Assembly: GCF_001949145.1 (NCBI RefSeq)
Contig: NW_019091552.1
Location: 605,218 to 651,388 of the forward strand
Reading direction: 5' to 3'
DNA: 46,171 nt
DNA from: Acanthaster planci
Lineage: Eukaryota > Echinodermata > Asteroidea > Valvatida > Acanthasteridae
The position numbers and the translations under genes were made by a program. Each line of letters opens with the position of its first letter. Position 1 is the stretch's first letter. This document shows positions 11,401-23,400 of this stretch, one piece after another. The notes beneath the pieces were generated by a model. It was not told where the DNA came from. It searched no databases and worked only from the letters and a program-made list of their open reading frames with translations.

Positions 11401-14400
11401 ATGGGAGTAAAGTTTGAGAAATATCCCGAATTTCATGTTGGTTTGGCCCTCTGTGTTTACTTTTAAGTTCTTTCAACCCTTCCTGCACTGAGCAGCAACA
11501 TGTATAAAGTTTGAAATGGAAATGCTGCGAGTGACTCGGAGCATAGAGCAAGGATTGCTTAAATTAACTTATTTTCCCAGGATGGGTTGCAAGTGTAGTG
11601 TACATGTGTTTTGATTCTGTCTTCCACATACATGTAATAATCATCATCCAGTATTTAAATTAAAATCATGTTTTGTAAATTCTTTTTTCCAAGATGTACT
11701 TTGCATAGATTGCGTCAAGTAGATGTTAATTTTAATATCAGATTTTGCCCTTACCCGACATAAATATTTGTAAACATTGTATACTCAGTACTTATCTGAG
11801 AGCTTGTGAAAAAATTCACAAGCTTACTCAGGTGGGACTTGAACCTTCGCCCTGCTGCTTACTAGTGCAGATTTCTAACCACTTGATCACCGAGCTAAAT
11901 GTACATGTACACACAGTGTACAAGTGGTTGTAAATGTGAGTATACATTGTTTATAAATGTACATATGTACATGTCGGCTAAACCCTGGGGAAAACCTTTA
12001 ATTCAAATGGTACATTCCTCTGAACAAACATAGTCAGATGTAAATGTTTGTCTTCAAATTGGATTTTCCTTGTACAAGTTGTTCCGGCCATGGTTTGCAT
12101 TACTGGTGTGTTCTATTTTTTGGTTCACAGACAGCATGCCTAGAGCCACGCTGCATCCAGGCCACGGCCAACATCCTCAAGATTATGGATCTAGACGCAG
12201 ACCCCTGCCAGGATTTCTACCAGTACGCTTGCGGCAAGTACGCGGAGGTGACAGACATCCCCGAGGACAAATCCAAGTGGAGCTTCTTCGGGAATGCTGT
12301 GCTGCACAACAAAAAGCTCATCAGGAAGGTAGGCACATTGCCTAAATGTGGCTGGATACTGCAAAATGACCCTGAATGCCCAGCAGTGGTTTTGTTGTAG
12401 GGGCTGTTTGTTGCTTACAGATCTGGATTACTATCAGTGGTCCCCACTGCTGGTTTGCACTATCCATTAGTCAGGTTCTGGTGTCAGTGAACCAGTTTCT
12501 GATCATTGCTGGATCATTATCGGATCACATTGCAGTCCGGATCCTCGTGAAACAAGCAGGCCCATAATTTGCATGGGATCGAATTGTGCTCTTTCTTACG
12601 ATGTATCACTCAGTTTGCCATGCTGATGGAAAAGGCCATCCTGCCCGTAAACAAGTTGAGGGTTCCTGTGGATGAACTTTCTGGTGATTGTTTTGAAGGC
12701 CGTTTCTAATTCCAAACTGGTTCTTGCCTGTTAGGACTCATTATGTTTAGTTGGATGACAAGGTTTCGTTTTAAGGGTAAATGGAAGGCTAAGGTTTTTT
12801 TCTGTGTTATGCTGAGGGATCTGGTACTCCCATTAACCCTTACACTCCGCAGTCCTCCAACAGGTGAAGGATTGAGGAGGGTTAGGGTTAATCCCCTTTC
12901 CCCACAAGATCTGTACTTCTGCCTTGCCCCCCCCCAAAATCCCAACTAGCCAGCAAAAACCCCAACTAGCCGGCAAATGAAGAAATTCAGCATAAACAGT
13001 GTTCCCCTCAAATGTACACAATAAATGCGGACAATTAGTCTATGTTAAACATGCCAGATAAGGCCAAAAATGTAATTTTGAAAACGAATCCCAAATTAAT
13101 TACTGATTACAGTGAAATCCAAACCACATACCAGTACATATACAAGTTTATCGCTCATTTCTTGAGCACACTAGTAGTTCTTGAGAATAGTCCATTTCAA
13201 GCTTCACGTGATAATTGCTAATTAAGCTGCTCAAAAGGAACTTGTAATTAAACAGTGCAGAAGAATTTTTAAATCAACTGTTGAATAGAAAAGCCGTCAG
13301 TATTAATGTCACATTCTTGGAGCTCAATCATTTCAAATCAAAAGTGAAGCATATGAAGAAGTGAAATGATGCCATTCTTTTGTGTTATGCTTACGTTGTA
13401 GTTGGTGAGGGTACATTACATTGTGTCACCCACAACCAGGTACTGATTGAAGCATAGGAGGTCCATATATAGTGATTCTTTTTGGCAGGAAGAATGGACC
13501 CGGACTGGTTCACACTTTTGTACATTGTAGGGTTTGAAGGGGTCTTCCTGTTTCTTGTGGAGACGGGCATTTGGGATTTGGGGTATGGGTGGGGATATAT
13601 TCTTTCATTTTTGACTGGGGAATGGGTCATTGGATCATTCACACAGATTTGTTATACATGATGATTTCTTTTGTCAGTCGAATCAATTTTATTCTACAAT
13701 TACTGGTATTTCAGTGATCAACTTTGCTGATTTCACCACCGTCCTCCTTCGTGCTTTTGTAACCTAAAGTCTACCCCCCTATCTTAGGTGCTTGAAATCA
13801 GATAAACCTGCTGGATGCCACCCACCGGCACCCAGTGCAACCCATTGGGGTCTCCTGGGTAGGAAATCATGCTGAAATCTTGTCAGGGCATGGGTAGCCC
13901 AAGGTTGGTGCATGCTGGGGCATCTGTCTAGTTGGATATTGTGATCTGCAATCAATTTGCCCAATTTACTGCCGGTGATATCTGACTCTTGATGCTTCGT
14001 TGGCACGTGTGGGTGTGTATAAACTTGTACAAGTGTATTATGTCGTCATCAAAGTCATGGGAACCAATCATATTTGTGCCCAAGTAGACCGAAATGAGCA
14101 TTCAATCAACAAAATAAGTTTTTAAACAGACTTTACCTTGTGATGCCACATTCCTCAGATTTCTGTTTGCAGCTTTCCCAGAGATTCATTTTTAAACCAA
14201 GTGGTTAACTTGCAGGACCTGACAGCCCTCCATCACCTGGTGACTTAGCCCACCTGTGAATCATCTGTCCCACCCATAACCTTTCCTGCCTAACTTAGCC
14301 TCCTACATGCATCCGTTTTTCTCTCAGCTTTTAGAAAAAGACGGTTTTAACTACAGAGGAGTGCACAGTGAAGCATTGTATAAAACCAAGACCTATTACG

Positions 14401-17400
14401 AGGCCTGTATGAACAACAGTATATCAGAAAGTGCCCGGGCAGAACCATTATTACAGGTAAGATTCCACAAAACTCAGCTTTGGATTTGCTTTACAGAAAT
14501 GGGTCATTCCATGAGGTTGGGGCACAGTTTGTGACAGTGTCTGTTGTTATGTGGGTTCCATGAAAATGAACAGCTATTTTCCTGCCTGTAGGGCCGATTC
14601 CAAATTGACATTTTATACATCTTAATATGGAGGCGTGTGTTATATTTACAGAGTAAATTACCACCTCTACAGGTCATGACATGTGGTAAAAGACACCGTC
14701 ACAAATTGTGTCCCAACTTCACGGAATTACCCAAAGACAACTAACAAGGGGGGGTAAAAAAAAATCAAATCTGTATCCGGAAAAGTTGGCTACATGTATG
14801 TGCAGTGCAGGACACTAGAGACTGACTCGCGGCCTGGTTTTCCAGTTTTGAAGAGTGCTTTGCACTTTCTTTTGTGCGGGATAATTGTGGTCAGATTTAG
14901 CAACTCTACAGGACATTGCACAGCTTGCTCCAGCAACAAGCCAATTATCTCGTTATTGCCATGGTCAATTTGATTTGCAGTTGGCACAGAAATCACTCAC
15001 TGAGTTGTTTCCTATTTCATATTGCTCAATGCCCTAACAGCATGGGGATAGCCTAATTGAAGAAAATGCTGGTATTTGTAGGTATGTTCCTGTTCGAAGT
15101 AGGCTCAGGGCTTCATTTTTCCTCCCCCGAAAAGGTGGCTTTGGAAAATAGTGGGAACACGGCGGGAAAGAGTAGATGGGTGACTAGCAACTTCACTGAA
15201 AATTTCATCAGGCACATTGGATGGGCACTGTCTATATATGTATTTAGTTTGTGAAACAGTCTGGGGTCTTGTGTCGTGTGTTGAAGTTTTGGATTTAATT
15301 TCAGCAGGTGTGCAGAACATTTCACTGATGTCCAGGGAGTGCACGGATCCAATTGAATGTTTGGGGGGGGAATGTAACTGGGAGCAAAATTTTCTGGAGT
15401 ACATTTTTTTTTTGAACGCCTATAAAGGTTGATCATATTGACCAGTTTTGTAGAGTTGTGCTAATTTCTCTGGAGAATTCAACTCACAAAAAAGGGTGGG
15501 CTTTCTTTTTGTGGTAGGGAGTGGCAGTGGCAGCTTTGGCAAATGAACCAGTGAGATACAGAACCAATGCCCCTTCCCAAACCCAACTTTTATCTGTCCT
15601 CAGGATCTTGTTCTGGCTTGAGATTGTAGGAGCATTCCCTTGGATTATCAGACTTTTTAGAGATGGGTATCTTACAAGGAAGCTACTGATAAATCCATTA
15701 TTTCCAAAGGGAATCTTTTGTCAGTTTGTTCAACATTTCTGTTAGTGCTTCACTGCTTCATCTGTTCATTGATAAGAGGACCAGATGCTAATGAGATGAG
15801 GGGAGAAAGAGAGTGGGGATTGAGAGATGGTCTGGTGCATAAACCATCAGGTTTAAATAAGGAGGGGATTCTGTAACATCTTTAAAAGAAATATTGTAAA
15901 GGGAACAAATTTTGTCAGTGTAAATGTGAGGATGAGTGAAACTTCCATTAACCACCTGGTGCCGGGGTTTCCGGAACCGGACTCCTTGGGTTTATACGCA
16001 AAGCCGGGCTGCCCAAAATCGGACAAAAGAGATGAGCCTTGTAACAAAAGACCGTACTCGGAACAAAAGACTGAGCTGCTGGGAATTGCCAACATTTTTT
16101 CAGTTGTCAATAGCGGAGGAAATCCATCATTGTTTCGAATAATTCTACCACTGTTTGTGGCATTCAGCATGAACGGATTACTACCCGGGACAAAAGTGCT
16201 CCAGCACTCCAGGGATGAGCGATAGAATACTGCTGCACACTGTTTTTGAGTAAAAGCAATTACTGGTTTTAAAATTTGGACTGGCTTGGCTTGTAGTACC
16301 ATGGGCTTTCAGGTTTACACACAAATTGTAAAATGTCAAGTTGGAAATGACAAGGTTATCGCATACATCTGTTACTTTGAAAAAAACGGACACTCAAGCC
16401 TGGTATATGTATACTAATTTATGCGATTAATTTTTTAAGAAATACATGTATTTTTGACATATTGACGTGAAATGCACATTGTTTTGGATGGGAAATAACC
16501 ATGAAGATTGGCCGCCCCAAAACACCCAGTTTTTCCTGATGTTCATACTCCATATATATGCATGTGACTTCCAATTTCTCTAATACTTTGAAACTTGAGG
16601 GTGAAATACACATTGGACACATGCAGAGTTGTGATATTTTGGCCCAAGATACATCCTGGAATCCAGGTTAGAAAAACAGGCTTGGATGTGCATGGTAATT
16701 GTTTTGGTTACTTCTAAGGGGTTTGTTTTTTGGTGTGACATGTTTCAGCTGATAGAATCACTGGGCGGGTGGACGTTATTAGATAATGGTACAGCAGCTG
16801 AACAATGGGATGAGGGATCTTGGAGCCTGGAGCAGAGACTAATCCAGCTACATGAGATGAGACTATTTGTGCTCTTCACCATGGTTGTCGGAGCAGATGA
16901 CAAAAACTCCAGTGAAAATATACTGCAGGTAAGCCGAGGTACCAAACTTAGATTTGGGCTTGTGTTGAAATGGCTGGTTCACCAGACTGATAATTATTCT
17001 TGCATGACTGAAACAATTATTCTCAAGTGCATTAGCATAGCACAGCATTCCTTAAATCCAATCTTTGAAACTCTTTTGTCCGTCATCAAAATTCTACAAA
17101 TAAATTGCTTGAGTTGAGAATTTAGAAGTACATTTAATTATGGCCGTCTTTTGTATCTATGTGTTCACAATTAGTTCATCCACAGTGACCTATTACGACC
17201 TTTGACCTTTTTATTCTTGGTCCATTTCCAAAAACTTGTTTAGCAGACAAAATGGCAGGTTGAGGGACAGAAAGTTGAGAACTGAGAACCATGCAGTAAG
17301 CATGCATTTTATACACAAATGCGGGAAAACAACAAAGGCTATATTTTTCTGTGCTCACAAACTGTCTGCGCCCAGTTGCACATCAGACTTGGCGTGTGTC

Positions 17401-20400
17401 CCTTAATCGATTTTGTTTCCCTGTTTGTTATTCAGTTTTACCAGTCTGGCCTCGGACTCTCTGCACCGCAAATTTACGAAAGCAATGATACAGTAAGTAG
17501 TCTTGGTGCCATTTTTTTGAAGTTATGAATTATCACTTTTACGCTATGATGTGTTTAATTCTTTCATCCTGTAGATCCCACAGGATAAACAAAAAAATAT
17601 AGTTGTCTTTATGATATGGCCTAGAGTATATTTCAAATTTGAATTTTGGGGGGGGGCAAAATGGCAAGAACAGTTGTAAGGTTTGGGAGGATGCTGTCTC
17701 AGATAGTTCCATTTCTTATGGCTAAAATCGTGTACTCGCATACTAATGATAATTTGTTTTCAAGGCGTGAGTTGTACGATGACGTGTATACACCACAGGG
17801 AGATGGAAATACAAAATGCCCAGTGACAAACACTGGCGGTAATTTACATGTAGGTCAAATAATTCCAGTTTTCCATTTGAAGAAACAAAAAAAGCCTTGA
17901 AATTTTGGACATTACAATGTATGCACATGTGAATCTCATGCATGCAAGACATTGCCTCACAGTGAAAAAGGTCTGTTATACATTGGAGGCCAGTTGTCAC
18001 GGTTTTGATAAATTTCTACGGTTTTCAGAAAATAGTCGATGCCTACATTGAACTGGGAGCCACCGTGGTGACCCTGCTCAGGCTGAATGGCTCGCCAGAG
18101 GTCTGGGAGCACGCTCAAATGAAACAAGAGGCCAGACGAAGAATAGAGGAGATTGTTGAATTTGAGAAAACCCTTAGCAAGGTACTTAGTCACCTCATTG
18201 TCAGTTTTGATGTCAGTTTCTACAACCCACTTATTTGCTAAATGTTTCCAACAGTGGTGGCTGTGTAGTGGAAGTCTTTGTTATCACTGTTATTTGTCTT
18301 GCTTAAGGACACAACCATTGAAATCCCCTTTGGTTTTACCCTTGACTTCAAACTTCACTGGACCACAGGATCAGCTCCAGAACCCACTAACCCCATGAGG
18401 AGGTTCAGGAAGGTTTGTATGAAGGTGTTATCAAGGAGCTTGGCTTCCCTTGAAAGCAGAGGTAGACGAGGAATGTTATCTGTGCAGCAAAGGGTTTGAG
18501 TTTGGATGAAGATCCCTAAGGGAGGTGCCAAGGAAGTTAGTGTTAGCCACTTATGATAAATTTGCATATGAGATAGCGTACAATTCAGGAAATGAAGTCA
18601 TCCTGAATGACATGCCACCTGCATGATTAAAATCTGCATGGTGGTCCGCTTTGCCCAAGACAAGGAGACACTGCGCTGAAACACCGTTCAACGGTGTGAT
18701 TTGTCCAACAGCTGTTTGTCCCCAAGAACAAGCTGCGAGACCCCGTGGCCATCTACAACCGGATGCCCCTGCAGGAACTGATCGACATGGTCCCCCAGCT
18801 GGACCTACAGGCCTACGTGGCCGACACCCTAGGCGGGGACGTCAATCGCTCCCTGGAGGTGGTGGTCTACACGCCCAGCTACTTCCACAAGCTGAACCAG
18901 CTGCTGAAGGACACACCGGCCAGGTAGGAAGAGAACAAACGCATGGTAGATAAATTTGGGCACCCACAGTTTGTGATCAACAGTTAATTGACACTTACAC
19001 TTGGCTGAGAATGTTAACCGCAATTTTTAAGAATGTACCAATTTTCTGCAGTTTCTGAAGTTGAGGTGATTTCTATATCTAGGCACAGATTGATTCTGAA
19101 CGATTTCAGTATCAGCTGATTTTTCCATTCAGCGATAACTAAAACACTCTGTTCCACAAGGCAAAACTGGACCTTTCTACCTTTCACTTCATGAAATTAT
19201 TCTTACCCTTTGATTCACATCACTTAGCCTTTTTTGAAGCGTGGTGGACGCAACAGACCAAAGTCACGTGACCTATAGTGGGTATCATACATCAACAAAC
19301 ATAGACTCCTCCCACAGTAAAGGGTGTCATAAGTATCATTAATCCAAATTAAAGTCGACAGTCGGTCATGTGCTCACTCTTGATGTGCTTAATACTGTAC
19401 TGTAAATCGACTTTACTTTTGGTAAACAACACATAAAACACTCTTTGCTATGGGAGGATGCTGTGTTTGTTGATGTTTTCTACCTACTTTACATATGTAG
19501 GTCACATGACTTAGTTTGCGCAATTGGTCTATAGGAGGGCAATAGTTGAAGTGGGTAAATTTGGGGTAAACACAAAAGATTTTATTCAAACTAAATAGCA
19601 CCTGCTGACGTAGCCAATTTTTCTAGGCTGGTCATTGTCAGAAACGATGAAATCACAGTCATGTTTGATGAATAGACTGAGCTATGGGTAATGGTAGCTC
19701 CTTCCGTTAAACATCTTCCTCGCCAGGGTTCTGGCAGACTACACCATTTGGTACACGGTCCAGCCGTTTCTCAACTACCTGTCCCAGCCCTTCCAGACAG
19801 CAGTCACAGAGTTCAGCAAGGTGGTGCGGGGGATCGACACCCAGCCCCCGATGTGGGAGCGCTGCATGTCCAAAGTCGACGCTGCCTTTGGGTTTGTGAC
19901 GGGGGCGCTCTTCGTGGAGGAGAGAGATTCCGAGGTTACAAAGAAGAAGGTAGTGTACTTGATACGCTTTCCTATTAAACTCGGTCATAGCGTGATGGAT
20001 CTATAAGCATGTGTCTGCCTGTCACAGTTCTGTTTTGTTTTTGTGCTAATGTGAATTTCCATTTTAATGAGCAAAGCAATGTTGAGCACAGAAAGTTGAA
20101 AGTCATGTGATCACCTTCGTCTGGGTTTTCTTTGTTCACTTCATGAAAGCTAGAGCCAGTTAGTCTATGACCCGAATGTTGGGCATGGTGGAAACTACTG
20201 CAGTAAGCTACAGTGCATATGAAGTTTACAAGTTGAAAAAGGTGAAATGCCTTAGTAGGGTAGTGCCAAATATCCAAATGTTTGAATATTCGATCAGTGA
20301 TCAAATATTTGGATATTATGTTCCGAATTTGAATATTCAAATGCAAAATTCATCAAAAAGAACGGGGAATTTTCTTTTATTTTAAATTTGAAAAAAATTG

Positions 20401-23400
20401 CACTATGGTGGCTTATTTCAAGCAGATTCAAATGTAAAGGGACAGAATAATGTATGTTACGTTTCAAAAAGTAAATTATTCATTAAAAATTGTAAAGGAA
20501 TAAATTGTTAACAGGGCAAGAAGTGTTCATCTGTTAAATATTGCTAAATCGTGGTTGGAGATACTCCCAAAAGTGAGAAACTGTTATAGTGATTATAATG
20601 TACAGTTGTGTGTGTTATTGCAACCGTTTTTTGTATATGGTTTGTTCATCAACGATCTGCCAGTCGGTACGACTGAATATTCAGATATACGATCGAATTG
20701 AAGGTCAAATATTCGAATGGTGCATTATTCGAATTGACTCAGCCCTATCTCAGAGCTGTGAAGTGGAGGCCTCTGGAAATTAACAGTAAAGTAATTGACA
20801 TGAAGATAAGGGCAGTCTGCACTTTTTAAGAAAAAAACCTCATAAACTGAGTATCTTATCCCCACAGATGTAAGGATATATCCACCTAACATCTTTCAGT
20901 GTGAACTTGATTTCTTTTGCACCTTTGAGGTTGTTTCTTTTTCATTTTCAGGCCTCACTTATGAATGTCTTCTCTCTCCATGCCAGGCCCTCGAGTTGAT
21001 CGAGGATATCCGTGAAGCCTTCTTGCAGAACCTGCCGCTGGTGGAGTGGATGGACGACAAGACCAGGGCCCGTGCCGAGGACAAGGCCCGGGCTGTGAAA
21101 GACAAGATAGGCTTCCCCGATTGGATCTTGGACCCGGTACAGCTGGACGAGTACTACCGTGGGGTAAGCTGCGTCGTCAGTGGTGTTAGAACTGGAAGGG
21201 GTTGTGCTTCAGAGGTTTGGAGACACTGGTGGCAGAGGCCATGCCCCCCCCCTTCCGCACTTTTTGTAGGTCCCATAATGGGGTGGGACTTCGACTGGCC
21301 TTCTCTCCCACTTTGAACATCATTCCACCACCATTGATTGGGGGTGGGGGCTGGGTAGGTCTCGAGATGAGGCTTTACTGATATTGGCATGAAGGTCTTC
21401 TCTAAACAGGTCCTGGATTTGATACCGGTATATTGAGCTGGATATACGTGACCCATCCTCACAATCGAGTTGGAAGTCCCCAGAGTCACATGGCCTAAAT
21501 AATCGTGCACAATGTAAAGCACTAGGAAATCCGCTAGATGCATTGCGGTTCACGCTTTAATAACTTAGAAGTGGAAGTAAAGAGAAATATCAGATTTCTC
21601 AATATTTCGATATATAAGAAAAAAAGGCCTGATTCGATACTCGATATGAAAAGAAAATTATGGTTTCGATTATTATCGTGATTTCAAATAGGCTTTTTCC
21701 TTTACGGAGAAATGTTTTTTCTACACAGGTAATGTAATTTATTTTTTCAGGCTTTTTCACAAGTGAGTTATAATGATTTCTTCACAAGTGAGTCATAATG
21801 ATTTCTTAACAAGTGAGTCATAATGATTTCTTCACAAGTGAGTCATAATGATTTCTGTTGGAGGTGAATTTTGCCTTTTGTTTTACAGCTGAACATTTCG
21901 ACCGCAAACAAGTTTGACAACATGGTGAACATCATGAAGTTTTTCCACTACAAGTCGCTGAAGGATTTCGGCACCCCTGTTGACAAGACTAGGTAAAAAA
22001 ATCTTCTCAAATTTTGCATTAGTCAAAGATTTGTCAGGCATTCGTTTGCGTTTCTTTGATGACTTTGCTTAGATTGAATGTGTATTCTTACTTGGGTATC
22101 TATTCCTAGATGGAGCATGGCCCCGGCTGATGTCAATGCCTACTACAGTGCTTCCCTGAATCAAATGGTCTTCCCCTCTGGAATTCTGCAGGCGCCGTTT
22201 TTCAACAATGACGTGCCAATGTGAGTTAGAAGGCTTCTACAGAGGTCGTTTCTCAAGAGTTTCTCACTGGCCGAGCATAAAAACGTATTTCTTCCTCATG
22301 GTTTAAATCTGCTAAATTACCAACCTTGTCCCCATGGTGTCGAGCAGTGCACCCCCATGGCTACCTTCTGTCACCCTGATATTGGATCATTGGTACATCC
22401 AAAATTTTGGATACATATCTTCATGAGGAATAGTGTGGTGCCTGACCGTGCTGTTAATCAGTGTTTGTTTAGCGTGTGGTGTCTGGTATTAACACAGAGT
22501 CAGTTCTTCACAGCATGTTTTATTGGAGGGCATGAATTTTCAAAGATATGAAGTTAAAATCTCATCCAATCAGTAAACGAAATGGGTAACAGGATTGTTT
22601 AACAGGGAAAGTTTATGTAATAATTCACAGCAAGAAAATCATGTAATGAACATTAAAATTCTAAACACCAAGCTCACAAGATAAAGTGAGGATGACCGTT
22701 TCCTTTCCAGGGGTTACTGTTTGAAGCCAAGTCAAAAATAAAGTAACTGCTGGGGACAAGGTTGCCAAGTTCCAGTCAAAACTCAATCTGCCTAGGCTAA
22801 TTTAGGTTCAACCCCAGGCAAAGATTTCATTTTGCAAGAGCAAATAGTAAGATCGGTAATTAAGGGATGAACTGATATAAATGACAAGCGCATGCCTGTG
22901 TATTGATGATGTCACAAATTTCAACATGAGCACAGAAGTACTCGAGTCCGTCCGCCGAAATTTGTGACCATACATGAGCTAAAATTTTTACTTTGATACC
23001 CACGGTCTTCCTCAAGATTTCTCTCTGCTTTTACTTTAATCTTTGAGTGACAATTGTTTTCATTGTGAATTTCGATCCAATTTAGGTCCATGAATTTCGG
23101 AGCCATCGGCATGATCATGGGCCACGAGCTGACTCACGGCTTTGACAACCAGGGTCGGAAGTTTGACAAGTTTGGCAACCTGGACGACTGGTGGGAGAAC
23201 ATGTCGGCCTCGGCTTACGTGGAGCGATCTGAGTGCATGGAGAAGCAGTACTCAGCTTACGAGGAGCACGGGGTGAATGTAAGTGCATGGGGCCAAGGGT
23301 TAGAAGTGAGTATCTGGGTGGGTGTGATGAGCACTGTGAGAGACATCTCTGTGAAAATGAGTTGCTTTGTTGAAATGAATCGGAAGTTGCCAGAGCCACT

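Larger units (their letters stand above)
10443..12130 (+). other. M13 peptidase intron with a small palindromic element and a tRNA-like sequence
   Basis: Holds the 69-bp TTAACCCTAAC element (11083-11151) and the tRNA-derived sequence (11785-11900), listed separately. Otherwise featureless. Confidence 0.6.
16929..18711 (+). other. M13 peptidase introns around the 57-nt and 153-nt exons
   Basis: The introns 16929-17435, 17493-18028 and 18182-18711 together hold no recognisable repeat or extra exon. The open stretch near 18278-18499 does not fit the family and would break the phase match between 18181 and 18712. Confidence 0.6.
18924..20986 (+). other. M13 peptidase introns 18924-19726 and 19950-20986
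   Basis: The first holds nothing recognised. The second holds an AT-rich repeat (about 20257-20748) with short inverted ends. Confidence 0.55.

Noticed and set aside
11824-11900. Functional tRNA gene
   Set aside because: The box elements are present but the acceptor and anticodon stems do not pair properly by eye, so I called it tRNA-derived.
12881-12891. Interstitial telomere
   Set aside because: Only one or two TTAGGG units are present, always within the short palindromic repeat.
12743-12949. Open frames reading LTLTL...RRVRVNP at 12743 and 45723
   Set aside because: Both are translations of the same 59-bp palindromic repeat, not genes.
18278-18499. Additional peptidase exon near 18380-18410
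   Set aside because: Exons ending at 18181 and starting at 18712 already join in phase and match the family (FEKTLSK to [11 protein letters not shown] to YNRM). The extra sequence has no counterpart.
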